Shown: positions 1-7,714 of the stretch, piece by piece
How positions within the stretch are numbered: position 1 is the first letter of the stretch
Layout of the letters: each line of letters starts with the position of its first letter
Assembly: GCA_964418125.1 (NCBI GenBank)
Contig: CAYQKY010000006.1
Location: 53,473-117,472, forward strand
DNA: 64,000 bases
From: JACJXW01 sp964418125
GTDB lineage: Bacteria > Bacteroidota > Bacteroidia > Chitinophagales > Saprospiraceae
Direction: 5' to 3'
Translations under genes and position numbers: made by a program
Notes under the pieces: model-generated
Seen by the model: only the letters and a program-made list of their open reading frames with translations
Told to the model about the DNA's origin: nothing
The model's database searches: none

Positions 1-1
1 A

Positions 2-904
2 TACGCTAAAAGTAAGAACGTGGCCATCATCGGCCACCACGAAACGGGAGGGCAGGCCGACCACTACGACTCCCAGTTGGAAGAGGCCTTCAAGTTTTAC
101 AACAACCTGGGCATCAAAGCCGTGAAAACGGGCTACGCCGGCCCGGTGACGCCGGCCGGCGAACGCCACCATGGGCAGTACATGGTGCGCCACCAGCGCC
201 GTGTGATCGAGATGGCCGCCAAATACCAGATCATGATCGACGCCCACGAGCCGGTCAAACAAACGGGCCTGCGCCGTACTTTCCCCAACCTGATGACACA
301 GGAAGGGGTGCGCGGTATGGAGTACAACGCCTGGAGCGACGGCAACCCGCCCGCCCATACCTGCATCATCCCCTTCACCCGCATGCTGGCCGGCCCGATC
401 GACTACACGCCGGGCATCTTCGACATTACCTTCGATGAATACAAGCCCGGCAACCGGGTGTACACCACCCTGTCCAAGCAGCTGGCTCTTTACGTCACCA
501 TCTACAGCCCCCTGCAGATGGCCGCCGACCTGCCTGAGAACTACCGCGGCAACCCCGCTTTTCAGTTCATCCGGGAGGTGGGCGTCGACTGGGATGATAC
601 CCGCATCCTCAACGCCGAGATCGGGGAGTACCTCACCGTCGCCCGCAGGCAGAAGGGCACGGACAGGTGGTTCATCGGGAGCATCACCAATGAAGAACCG
701 CGCGAATTTACCATCACCCTCGACTTCCTGGCGGAGGGCAAAAGCTATCGAGCCGGCATCTATAAGGACAGTGATACGGCTCACTGGAAAGACAACCCCA
801 TGGCCTTTGTGGTGACCAGTACAGAGGTGAAAAAAGGAGATACGCTGAATGTGAAGCTGGCGCCGGGCGGAGGTCAGGCGGTGAGCATCCTGCCGGTGGA
901 GTAG
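2..904 (+). CDS. Glycoside hydrolase family 97 (SusB-like alpha-glucosidase), C-terminal part
   Basis: The reading frame is open from the first bases of the window, so the 5' end of the gene lies outside it; the in-frame GTG at position 20 is internal. About 300 residues remain. They show the GH97 core: GHHETGG, then an NLGIKAVKTGYAG segment, AHEPVKQTGLRRTFPNLM, TQEGVRGMEYN and a C-terminal all-beta domain. In the family (type member SusB of Bacteroides) the enzyme hydrolyses alpha-glucosidic or alpha-galactosidic bonds in the periplasm, with calcium and acidic residues in these motifs. Because the N-terminal domain is missing I cannot tell whether it carried a signal peptide, nor separate glucosidase from galactosidase members. 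The next gene is on the same strand after 246 bp, and a hairpin (926-957) follows the stop, so the two are probably separate units. Family assignment is firm; substrate is inferred. Confidence 0.9.
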   Translation, partial: YAKSKNVAIIGHHETGGQADHYDSQLEEAFKFYNNLGIKAVKTGYAGPVTPAGERHHGQYMVRHQRRVIEMAAKYQIMIDAHEPVKQTGLRRTFPNLMTQEGVRGMEYNAWSDGNPPAHTCIIPFTRMLAGPIDYTPGIFDITFDEYKPGNRVYTTLSKQLALYVTIYSPLQMAADLPENYRGNPAFQFIREVGVDWDDTRILNAEIGEYLTVARRQKGTDRWFIGSITNEEPREFTITLDFLAEGKSYRAGIYKDSDTAHWKDNPMAFVVTSTEVKKGDTLNVKLAPGGGQAVSILPVE

Positions 905-925
905 ATGGAACGCTGATGAACGCGC

Positions 926-957
926 CTGCCTGCCGCAAGGTGCGGCCTTGCAGGCAG
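926..957. other. GC-rich hairpin downstream of GH97 gene
   Basis: An inverted repeat: CTGCCTGC pairs with GCAGGCAG, with an inner CAAGG/CCTTG stem. No T-run follows, so it is not a textbook intrinsic terminator. A related hairpin beginning with the same CCTGCCTGCCG sits at about 45777, so this may be a dispersed palindromic repeat rather than a gene-specific signal. Confidence 0.4.
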
Positions 958-1150
958 AGGGATCCGGCGGGTTTTCGAGGGTATGGGTAGAAAAGGCCCT
1001 CTGGCCTGCCCCCTGCCCATACGCGGTACACGCCCCCGGCCTGCCCCCTGCCCTTTTTTCCTTCTGTGATGTACTTCACTGTCTGAACACCAAACTCCCT
1101 GCATCTTTGCATCGAGAATTTAATTACAATCATTTTAATACCAACGATAT

Positions 1151-2581
1151 ATGTATTTTCAGCACGTTTATGATAAGACACTGGCACAGGCGAGCTACTT
1201 CGTAGGCTGCCAGCAGGAAGGCGTGGCCATCGTCATCGACCCCAAGCGCGATGTGGACACTTACCTGAAGATCGCCGAAGAGCAAAACATGAAGATCACC
1301 CACATTGCGGAGACACACATCCACGCCGATTTCCTGTCCGGTTCGCGGGAGCTGGCGGCCCTGACCGGGGCCGAGCTCTACCTGTCGGACGAAGGAGGCG
1401 AAGGCTGGGAATATGAATTTCCGCACGTGGGCTTGAAAGACGGCAGCACCTTCTACGTCGGCAACCTCAAGTTTGAAGTACTGCATACGCCGGGCCACAC
1501 GCCGGAGAGCATCAGCTTCCTGCTGACCGATACCCCGGCAACCTCCGAACCGGTGATGTTCTTTACCGGAGACTTCGTTTTCGTGGGAGACATCGGCCGC
1601 CCGGACCTGCTGGAAGAAGCCGCCGGCATCAAAGACACCAAAGTGGCCGGCGCCAAGGAAATGTACCGCTCCGTAGAGCGCTTCCGCGACCTGCCGGGCC
1701 ACCTGCAGGTATGGCCGGGCCACGGCGCCGGTTCCGCCTGTGGCAAGGCCCTGGGGGCTGTGCCCAGCACGACGGTGGGCTACGAAAAGATCCGTAACTG
1801 GGCCCTGCAGTTCGAGAACGACCAGGACGGCTTCGTCAAATTCCTGCTGGAAGACCAGCCGGAGCCGCCGAAGTACTTCGCGATGATGAAGAAGCTCAAC
1901 AAGGTGGAGCGCCCCCTGCTCACGGAAGTGCCGCAGCCGAAGCAACTCACCAAAGAGGAGTTCCAGGCCGCCATGGCCAAAGGCATCAAGGTGATCGACA
2001 CCCGCCAGAAGCGGGACTTCGCCGCGGGCTACATCCCCGGCACGCTCAACATCCAGAACAACAACGCCTTCCCGACCTGGATGGGCTGGTTCGTCTCCTA
2101 CGATGAGCCCTTTATCCTGATCGCGCCGGAGGAAGAGGTCGAAATTCTTACCCGCATGCTGATGCGCATCGGGCTGGACAACATCTACGGCTATGTGCCG
2201 GATGTAAGCGTCTGGAAAGAGCTGGGCCATGAGCTGGATACGGAAGAGATCATCTCCTTGAGCGAGCTGAAAGAACTCATGAAAAAAGGAGATACCCAGA
2301 TCGTCGACCTGCGCGGCGCTGCCGAATACAAGTCCGGCCACCTGAAAGGCGCCGACCACGTCTTCGTCGGCACGCTGGAGAAAAACCTGGACAAGGTCAA
2401 CAAGGAGGGGAACGTGGTCGTCCACTGTAAGACCGGCGACCGCGCCGCCATCGGCTATTCCATCCTGGCCAAACACGGGTTCAAAAACGTCAAGAACTAC
2501 CTCAACGGATTCGAGGAGTGGGTGAGCAACGGCAACCCGATCGTGAAGGAAGAGAAGGAAGAGCCGGCTGAGGTGAACTAA
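1151..2581 (+). CDS. MBL-fold persulfide dioxygenase-like protein fused to two rhodanese domains
   Basis: The 476-residue cytoplasmic protein has three parts. Residues 1-240 are a metallo-beta-lactamase fold with the metal motif THIHADF (His56, His58, Asp60), HTPGHTPES, TGDFVFVGDIGRPDL and a VWPGHGAGSACGK loop. Residues about 260-350 are a rhodanese domain with no catalytic Cys (an inactive fold). Residues about 370-465 are a second rhodanese with the active loop CKTGDRA (Cys426). In relatives (ETHE1, CstB and similar) the MBL domain oxidises glutathione or protein persulfide to sulfite with one iron, and the rhodanese moves sulfane sulfur. The usual second-metal His of HxHxDH is Phe61 here, consistent with a mononuclear site. 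A TAnnTTTG-like box (CATCTTTG, 1102-1109) lies upstream. The nearby mddA-like gene at 38.3 kb also handles reduced sulfur but is not linked. The exact substrate is inferred. Confidence 0.88.
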   Translation: MYFQHVYDKTLAQASYFVGCQQEGVAIVIDPKRDVDTYLKIAEEQNMKITHIAETHIHADFLSGSRELAALTGAELYLSDEGGEGWEYEFPHVGLKDGSTFYVGNLKFEVLHTPGHTPESISFLLTDTPATSEPVMFFTGDFVFVGDIGRPDLLEEAAGIKDTKVAGAKEMYRSVERFRDLPGHLQVWPGHGAGSACGKALGAVPSTTVGYEKIRNWALQFENDQDGFVKFLLEDQPEPPKYFAMMKKLNKVERPLLTEVPQPKQLTKEEFQAAMAKGIKVIDTRQKRDFAAGYIPGTLNIQNNNAFPTWMGWFVSYDEPFILIAPEEEVEILTRMLMRIGLDNIYGYVPDVSVWKELGHELDTEEIISLSELKELMKKGDTQIVDLRGAAEYKSGHLKGADHVFVGTLEKNLDKVNKEGNVVVHCKTGDRAAIGYSILAKHGFKNVKNYLNGFEEWVSNGNPIVKEEKEEPAEVN

Positions 2582-2605
2582 TTCCGAGCACAGTTTTTCA
2601 GGCAG

Positions 2606-2651
2606 AAAAAGTGGGCGATGCCTCCTCCGAAAGGGGAGGCATTGCCATTTT
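2606..2651 (+). terminator. Terminator-like hairpin, copy 1 of a direct repeat flanking the ATPase gene
   Basis: ATGCCTCC pairs with GGAGGCAT around a TCCGAAAGG loop and is followed by TGCCATTTT. It lies 25 bp after the MBL/rhodanese stop, so it probably ends that transcript. The same 46-bp block, with two mismatches, recurs at 4022-4067 right after the ATPase stop. Confidence 0.6.
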
Positions 2652-2771
2652 CGGACGGGCTACTTTTAAGAGGCTGTTTCATTTAAGTCCTTCGATTTTC
2701 TTATGGCCCTTCTCCCCTTCGCCCTGGCATTTTGCGGCGACTTAGGGACAGTAAACTGAGTTTTTGCATAA

Positions 2772-2824
2772 TTGCTGTTTCAAAACAGCAAAATTTTAAC
2801 TATATTGCTGTTCTAAAACAGCAA
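2772..2824 (+). promoter_or_regulatory. Two tandem 20-bp palindromes just upstream of the ATPase gene
   Basis: TTGCTGTTTCAAAACAGCAA (2772-2791) and TTGCTGTTCTAAAACAGCAA (2805-2824) are each near-perfect inverted repeats. Their starts are 33 bp apart, about three helical turns, so both would face the same side of the DNA. The second ends 3 nt before the likely TTG start. They could be operators for a dimeric repressor or RNA hairpins that hide the ribosome site. No partner regulator is visible nearby. Confidence 0.5.
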
Positions 2825-2827
2825 AAA

Positions 2828-4021
2828 TTGGAAAAGCTCAAAGAAAAATCCAATAGGTTAGTAGAAGCGGTCTCACTGGAATTTCAAAGAGACATTTTGC
2901 AAACCATCAAGTGGAAGTGGCGGCTGATCTCTCTCATCGGCGCCAGAGGCGTAGGCAAAACGACTCTTTTGTTACAGCGGATGAAACTGGCTCATGGCCT
3001 GAGTGAAGAGGCCATTTACATTTCTTTGGACGATATATACTTTACGAATAACCGATTGGTGGATTTCACGGATACCTTTTACAAAAAAGGGGGGAAGATT
3101 ATTTACATGGACGAAGTCCACAAATATCCCGGTTGGGCAAGGGAGATAAAGAACCTGTATGACTTTTATCCGGGCCTAAAGATCGTCTTCACAGGCTCTT
3201 CTATAATAGAATTGCTCAAGCAGGATGTTGACCTGAGCCGCCGAGCCTTATTGTATGAATTGCACGGCTTGTCCTTTCGGGAATACCTGAAGGTAAACGA
3301 AGGCCTGGATTTTCCAAAATTCAAACTGGAGCACTTGTTGCAAGAGCATGTTGAAATAGCCGCGGAGTTAACCAGAGAAGCCAGGCCGCTTCAGTATTTC
3401 CCGGATTATTTAAAAATGGGGTATTACCCCTTTTTCCTGGAAGGCGCCGAATTCTACAGCGACCGCCTGGAGCAGATGATCCGACTGGTGATCGAAAGCG
3501 ACCTGGATTTCATCCCTGGTTATGACCCGCGGAACGCCCGGAAGATCTATCAGCTCTTCTACATCCTGGCGTCCAATGTTCCTTTTAAGCCCAATATCAC
3601 CAAGCTGAGCGAAAAGATCGGCGTTCACCGAAATACCCTGGTGCAATATCTTTTCCATCTGGAAAAAGCGCGATTGATCCATACCCTTTATCCGGCGGGG
3701 ATCAGCGTCAGCACTTTGCAAAAACCGGAGAAGATCTTCCTTCACAATACCAATATCGCCTACGCCATTTCTCCCCATCAAATTAATAAGGGCAGCCTGC
3801 GGGAGACTTTCGTGTTGAATCAACTGAAGGTAGATAATGAGGTGGCATTACCCCAAAAAGGAGATTTCCTTGTCAATGATCAGTACACGCTGGAAGTGGA
3901 CGGCAGCGGTAAATCAAAGGCTCAGATCCACGGTATTCCCCAGGCATACGTGGTTGCAGATGATACTGAGATAGGAAGTGAAGGCCGCGTCCCGATCTGG
4001 TTGTTTGGTTTTTTGTATTGA
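2828..4021 (+). CDS. AAA-family ATPase with DUF4143-like C-terminal domain
   Basis: The protein has an N-terminal P-loop ATPase (AAA_14 type) with Walker A GARGVGKT (residues 38-45 from the TTG start) and Walker B IIYMDEVHK. A DUF4143-like winged-helix/nuclease-like C-terminus follows (ITKLSEKIGVHRNTL, then KIFLHNTNIAYAI). Such proteins are common and often patchily distributed in Bacteroidota; their cellular role is unknown. I prefer the TTG at 2828 because family members usually begin close to the sequence read here as LEKLKEKSNRLV. An ATG at 2732 would add 32 residues that merely translate the two palindromes, giving the repetitive peptide AVSKQQ/AVLKQQ. The gene looks more AT-rich than its flanks and lies between two copies of a terminator-like repeat, which hints at acquisition as a unit. 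The ATPase call is firm; role and start are uncertain. Confidence 0.8.
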   Translation: MEKLKEKSNRLVEAVSLEFQRDILQTIKWKWRLISLIGARGVGKTTLLLQRMKLAHGLSEEAIYISLDDIYFTNNRLVDFTDTFYKKGGKIIYMDEVHKYPGWAREIKNLYDFYPGLKIVFTGSSIIELLKQDVDLSRRALLYELHGLSFREYLKVNEGLDFPKFKLEHLLQEHVEIAAELTREARPLQYFPDYLKMGYYPFFLEGAEFYSDRLEQMIRLVIESDLDFIPGYDPRNARKIYQLFYILASNVPFKPNITKLSEKIGVHRNTLVQYLFHLEKARLIHTLYPAGISVSTLQKPEKIFLHNTNIAYAISPHQINKGSLRETFVLNQLKVDNEVALPQKGDFLVNDQYTLEVDGSGKSKAQIHGIPQAYVVADDTEIGSEGRVPIWLFGFLY

Positions 4022-4067
4022 AAAAAGTGGGCGGCGCCTCCTCCGAAAGGGGAGGCATTGCCATTTT
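4022..4067 (+). terminator. Terminator-like hairpin, copy 2 of the direct repeat
   Basis: GCCTCC/GGAGGC stem with the same TCCGAAAGG loop as copy 1, followed by CCATTTTTTT. It begins one base after the ATPase stop codon. 44 of 46 positions match 2606-2651. Confidence 0.65.
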
Positions 4068-4097
4068 TTTGTGTCTGTTCATCTCCCCCAAAAAGGT

Positions 4098-4105
4098 TAT
4101 CTTTG
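4098..4105 (+). promoter_or_regulatory. Bacteroidota -7 box (TATCTTTG) before DUF4058 gene
   Basis: A perfect TAnnTTTG match 13 nt before the ATG at 4119. Transcription would start only about 6-7 nt before the gene, giving an almost leaderless mRNA. The upstream TTTG at 4068-4071 is 26 nt away, a bit far for the -33 element. The paralog at 51933 has the same arrangement. Confidence 0.45.
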
Positions 4106-4118
4106 TAAGAAAACCACC

Positions 4119-4895
4119 ATGCCTTCTCCTTTCCCCGGAATGGATCCCTACCTGGAAGGCCACCTCTGGCCGGATGTGCACAACAGCCTGGCCTACCTGA
4201 TCAGCGTCCAGCTGACGCCGCGGCTGGGAGAGGCTTACATCGTACACCTCAACAACTATACAGTAGAGGATACTTCGCCGGAGGAGGATGTGGGCATTAT
4301 GTACCCGGATGTGGAGCTCTTTCGGAAAGCGGATAGGATGAAGGAACCGGCTGAAGCTTACGGTGAAAATGCCATCACCCCGGAAACTCTGGTGCTACCC
4401 GCTATCAAACCTGTGGAAGTCCACATTCCGACGGTGGAGGTCAGGGATAAGAAGAGCAATAAACTCATCACTGCTATTGAGATCCTCTCGCCCGTCAATA
4501 AGCGCCGGCCGGGCCTGCAGCCTTACCGGGAAAAACGGTTGCGCCTGCACCGTGGCGGCGTCCACCTCATTGAGATCGACCTGCTCCGGCGGGGGGAACG
4601 CCCCCTGGTACACCCCTATCTGCCCAAATCGCACTACCTGATCACACTGATCCGGGCCGGGCAAGGACAAACTCAGGTGTGGGCCGTGGATGTGAAGGAG
4701 CCCTTGCCGGTTATCCCCGTCCCTCTTAAAGCGCCGGATAAGGATACTTTCCTCGCCCTGAATAAGGCGTTAAATGACTTGTACGAACAGCGCGCACTGG
4801 ACAAATCCATCGATTACAGCGAAGCGCCCCCGCCGCCCGCTTTTTCGGAAGAAGAACTGAAGTGGATGCAAGGCCTGATCGCTGGGATGCTGTAA
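4119..4895 (+). CDS. DUF4058 family protein, copy 1
   Basis: A 258-residue protein starting MPSPFPGMDPYLE, the hallmark N-terminus of DUF4058. Other conserved pieces are WPDVH, EDVGIMYPDVE, ITAIEILSPVNKRRPG, REKRLRLH, HLIEIDLLRRGERP and HYLITLIRAG. There is no signal peptide or membrane segment. The family occurs in cyanobacteria, planctomycetes and Bacteroidota and has no known function; the E-I-LSP-NK and EIDLLR pattern recalls nuclease-like folds, but that is only an impression. A full-length paralog lies at 51933-52700, with the same start motif and spacing to a -7 box. The last 95 or so codons and about 100 bp beyond the stop are duplicated nearly exactly at 6747-7145. The start at 4119 is set by the conserved N-terminus. 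Confidence 0.85.
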   Translation: MPSPFPGMDPYLEGHLWPDVHNSLAYLISVQLTPRLGEAYIVHLNNYTVEDTSPEEDVGIMYPDVELFRKADRMKEPAEAYGENAITPETLVLPAIKPVEVHIPTVEVRDKKSNKLITAIEILSPVNKRRPGLQPYREKRLRLHRGGVHLIEIDLLRRGERPLVHPYLPKSHYLITLIRAGQGQTQVWAVDVKEPLPVIPVPLKAPDKDTFLALNKALNDLYEQRALDKSIDYSEAPPPPAFSEEELKWMQGLIAGML

Positions 4896-4995
4896 GCGCC
4901 CGTCCGGAAGCAATCAGGCGCCGACAGGCATTTAGGGACGCGTCTATCCCGCCAGCCTATGCTCCCAAAGTGATTGGCTTCACTGAATTCCAGGC
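4598..4995 (+). repeat. Segmental duplication, left copy (DUF4058 3' end plus downstream)
   Basis: About 398 bp nearly identical to 6747-7145. The coding part matches exactly after the first few bases; differences cluster at the edges and around 4939-4946, where there is a 1-nt indel. The pair brackets a 1.75-kb AT-richer segment holding two lipoprotein genes. Confidence 0.85.
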
Positions 4996-5056
4996 ACGCC
5001 AGCTTTTTATTAGCCTGGCGCCCTCGGCACTGGAAGCCAACCATTGTTTCTGAAAA

Positions 5057-5872
5057 TTATTCATTCTCATAAATAACGACATCTGTCCAGCCGCTGAAAC
5101 TCAAACCGTTAATCAGGAATGTTTTGTCTCCTTCTTCAACAAAGGTTTGTACTCCTCTACCTATTTGCACTTTCACATGGCCGTTGGCCGGAAACTTACT
5201 CAACTCTTCACGAGAGATGGTAACTGAATTTTTATTACCACTATCAATAATTTTGGCTAAGGAAGCCGCCTCCTCTGGAAGCTCTATTTCACTATTGGCA
5301 TTAGAGTAATAATAAGGGTTGTAAGTTATTAAAATGCCAACAGGCTCGGTTGAGTTATCCCCGGCATTCTTCCAACTCAGCGTTAGAGGTTTGGATTTAT
5401 TGATAGAATCAATGGGTTCCTCAAAAACGATCAAGCTTGGAAGAGGCACAAGTGTATCCAGGTCTGGAAAACTGCTCTGCCCGCCATCTATTTGAATGGT
5501 GGCTTCGTTATTTTGAAAAGCCGAGACAAAGGCCTCTGTTGTATCTCCTTCCCAAAAACCAACCGTAATATCATATTGAGGTGTACGTTCGGACTGTTCT
5601 AAGGCAATATTCTCAATACTGATACCCCCAATTTCCACTGGTTGACGGTTCTCATCCATAAAAAAAGACCTAATCTGAATAACGTGGGGTATCAAATCAA
5701 TTGAATGGAACATTCTGGCCTGAATAGTAATTTGAGCATCATAGGCTTTTGAAGATCGTGAAACTAATGGGAAGAGGGACTCCTGTTCTTCTTGAGGGGT
5801 GATCCCTTCTTTCTCGCAGGAGAAAAATGAAAAAGTAAGCAAACCGATTAAAGCAAAAATTATTTGTTTCAT
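5057..5872 (-). CDS. Lipoprotein of unknown function (distal gene of a pair)
   Basis: A 271-residue protein with a lipoprotein signal (MKQIIFALIGLLTFSFFSC; Cys19 lipidated), so probably in the outer membrane or periplasm. The rest is mostly beta-rich with Asn/Asp/Ser, and no domain is recognised. It lies 48 bp downstream of the lipoprotein gene at 5921-6481 on the same strand, so the two are probably co-transcribed. Both sit in an AT-richer segment between the two copies of the DUF4058 duplication, which suggests the pair arrived or was copied together. The start is fixed by the signal peptide. Confidence 0.7.
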   Translation of the reverse strand: MKQIIFALIGLLTFSFFSCEKEGITPQEEQESLFPLVSRSSKAYDAQITIQARMFHSIDLIPHVIQIRSFFMDENRQPVEIGGISIENIALEQSERTPQYDITVGFWEGDTTEAFVSAFQNNEATIQIDGGQSSFPDLDTLVPLPSLIVFEEPIDSINKSKPLTLSWKNAGDNSTEPVGILITYNPYYYSNANSEIELPEEAASLAKIIDSGNKNSVTISREELSKFPANGHVKVQIGRGVQTFVEEGDKTFLINGLSFSGWTDVVIYENE

Positions 5873-5920
5873 TGTTTTTTTTTTAATGTTAAAACTTGGT
5901 ACATTTACTGACTGTGTTGC

Positions 5921-6481
5921 TTAACAACCACAAAAACTACAATTTCTGAGGAGTGGAATGGCTTCGATCTCTTCTGGTATACCTGGTTCTTTATTAACTT
6001 CAACCGGGCCATCTGTCCACCTGGGAGAACCCCCTTGGTTGTCAGGGCATCCTGTATCAGAGGTAGGGCCATTATCCATATCATAAACAAGTATATCCCC
6101 GCAGCAATCAAAACAAGCAAGCCCCCCTCTAATTTCTATATCTACTTGAAAAGTGCCAGATTCGGGAACTTCAATTTCGTATTCAGTCCCCCCAAAGAGG
6201 TCACTAGGTGTGTTTTCAATTTCAAAAGTTTCTTCGAAAGTTACCCGCATCGGGTTAGAAGGATCATCGGTCAACCCCTCTACTGTAACTGTTATTGACA
6301 AGTCCTTACTACCCTCGAACTGATCCTCGCAGAAAGACAATAGTGAAGGATTTCCATCTCTAAATGTCAGATAAATGTTATCATCAGGAGGGGATACAAT
6401 GGGGTCTACACAAGCCTGAAATGAAAGTATGGTTATACAAACCAAACTGAAAAATAAGGGAACTAATTTTCTCAAACGCAT
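5921..6481 (-). CDS. Cys-rich-tailed lipoprotein of unknown function
   Basis: A 186-residue protein with an N-terminal signal (MRLRKLVPLFFSLVCITILS) and a lipobox-like FQAC. The middle is acidic and beta-rich; it has CFDCC at about 126-130 and ends in CSFCGC, so it may form disulfides or bind a metal. No family is recognised. It is the promoter-proximal gene of a two-gene minus-strand unit with 5057-5872. It is placed between duplicated DUF4058 segments and is lower in GC than the surroundings. Likely cell-surface or periplasmic; function not assigned. Confidence 0.65.
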   Translation of the reverse strand: MRLRKLVPLFFSLVCITILSFQACVDPIVSPPDDNIYLTFRDGNPSLLSFCEDQFEGSKDLSITVTVEGLTDDPSNPMRVTFEETFEIENTPSDLFGGTEYEIEVPESGTFQVDIEIRGGLACFDCCGDILVYDMDNGPTSDTGCPDNQGGSPRWTDGPVEVNKEPGIPEEIEAIPLLRNCSFCGC

Positions 6482-6746
6482 AATGAGAGATTTTTAAAGT
6501 TTGAAATATGATGGCTAGCTTGATTTAACAACAATGCTGTACAAGGCGCAGTAACAATGTACTACCCCCCCCGGATTTCCAAGTGTTACATTGTTTTTTT
6601 ATGTCGCCTTTTTGACACTTGAATCTGCTCCGCCAGCACCGTCACAAAATGGATGGAGGCCTTTCAGCATTACGAGCACTTAGAGAATGTGCTAATCTGG
6701 GAAGTTATCCATCCCGATCGCCTTATAGCATAAATGGTATGGATTT

Positions 6747-7044
6747 ACGCCCCCTGGCGCACCCCTATCTGCCCAAATCGCACTACCTGATCACACTGAT
6801 CCGGGCCGGGCAAGGACAAACTCAGGTGTGGGCCGTGGATGTGAAGGAGCCCTTGCCGGTTATCCCCGTCCCTCTTAAAGCGCCGGATAAGGATACTTTC
6901 CTCGCCCTGAATAAGGCGTTAAATGACTTGTACGAACAGCGCGCACTGGACAAATCCATCGATTACAGCGAAGCGCCCCCGCCGCCCGCTTTTTCGGAAG
7001 AAGAACTGAAGTGGATGCAAGGCCTGATCGCTGGGATGCTGTAA
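6747..7044 (+). pseudogene. Truncated DUF4058 copy (3' duplicate)
   Basis: These 298 bp repeat the last 95 or so codons of the DUF4058 gene at 4119-4895, from HPYLPKSHY to the terminal GLIAGML. The conserved N-terminal two thirds are absent. An open frame extends upstream to about 6619 but its residues resemble nothing in DUF4058. In another frame, 6626-6733 reads as a protein-like tail (KWMEAFQHYEHLENVLIW), suggesting a second gene remnant was broken here. The segment is best read as a pseudogene produced by segmental duplication; the repeat continues past the stop to 7145. Confidence 0.75.
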
Positions 7045-7145
7045 GCGCCCGTCCGGAAGCAATCAGGCGCCGACAGGCATTTAGGGACAGTATTTATCCC
7101 GCCAGCCTATGCTCCCAAAGTGATCGGCTTCACTGAATTCCAGGC
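6747..7145 (+). repeat. Segmental duplication, right copy
   Basis: Near-identical to 4598-4995 (see that entry). The right edge falls at GAATTCCAGGC, 46 bp before the dps start codon, so the duplication supplies part of the sequence upstream of dps. Confidence 0.85.
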
Positions 7146-7191
7146 TTAATTCAACTATTTTTACAGGAAAAGTAACCAAAACATAATTACA

Positions 7192-7668
7192 ATGGTAAAT
7201 ACATTAAGCCGTATCGGACTGGACCAGGCGCAATCAAAAATATTGTCAGAAAAGCTCAATGCGCTGCTGGCCAATTACCAACTGTTCTACATGAACGCGC
7301 GGGGTTTTCACTGGAACATAAAAGGAGAGAAGTTCTTCGAGTTACACGCCAAATTTGAAGAGCTGTACAATGACTCGCTCATTAAAATTGACGAAATTGC
7401 CGAGCGCATTCTCACCCTGGGCTTTACCCCACTGCACACCTACACCGACTATTCGGCAGTTTCCGAGATCAGGGGAGCCAAGAATGTTTCCGATGGCGTG
7501 GAAGCAGTGAAGGAGATCCTGAAAGGCTACGAAGTGCTGCTCCCCCTTGAGCGCGAGCTGCTGGAACTGTCGGGGGAATCCGGCGACGAAGGCACCAACG
7601 CGCTGATGAGCGACTACATACGCGAACAGGAAAAACTGGTGTGGATGTATTCGGCTTTTTTGGGGTAG
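7192..7668 (+). CDS. dps: Dps-family DNA-protection ferritin
   Basis: A 158-residue ferritin-like protein of normal Dps length. It shows the inter-subunit ferroxidase signature: NARGFHWNIKG (iron-binding His), then FFELHAKFEELYNDS and KIDEIAERILTLG with the acidic ligands. Dps dodecamers oxidise Fe(II) with peroxide, store ferric iron and protect DNA in the nucleoid during starvation or oxidative stress. It lacks a long Lys-rich N-terminal tail, so direct DNA binding may be weak. Transcription probably begins in the 46-bp gap or within the duplicated block upstream; no perfect TAnnTTTG box is seen. The following lipoprotein gene is 46 bp downstream on the same strand. Confidence 0.92.
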   Translation: MVNTLSRIGLDQAQSKILSEKLNALLANYQLFYMNARGFHWNIKGEKFFELHAKFEELYNDSLIKIDEIAERILTLGFTPLHTYTDYSAVSEIRGAKNVSDGVEAVKEILKGYEVLLPLERELLELSGESGDEGTNALMSDYIREQEKLVWMYSAFLG

Positions 7669-7714
7669 CATCAGGCATTCGGATACAGGCGCTGTTTTTC
7701 GTTAAATTGCTCCC

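Noticed and set aside
2732..2827. N-terminal extension of the ATPase from ATG 2732
   Set aside because: The extra residues translate two regulatory-looking palindromes; family members start close to the TTG at 2828.
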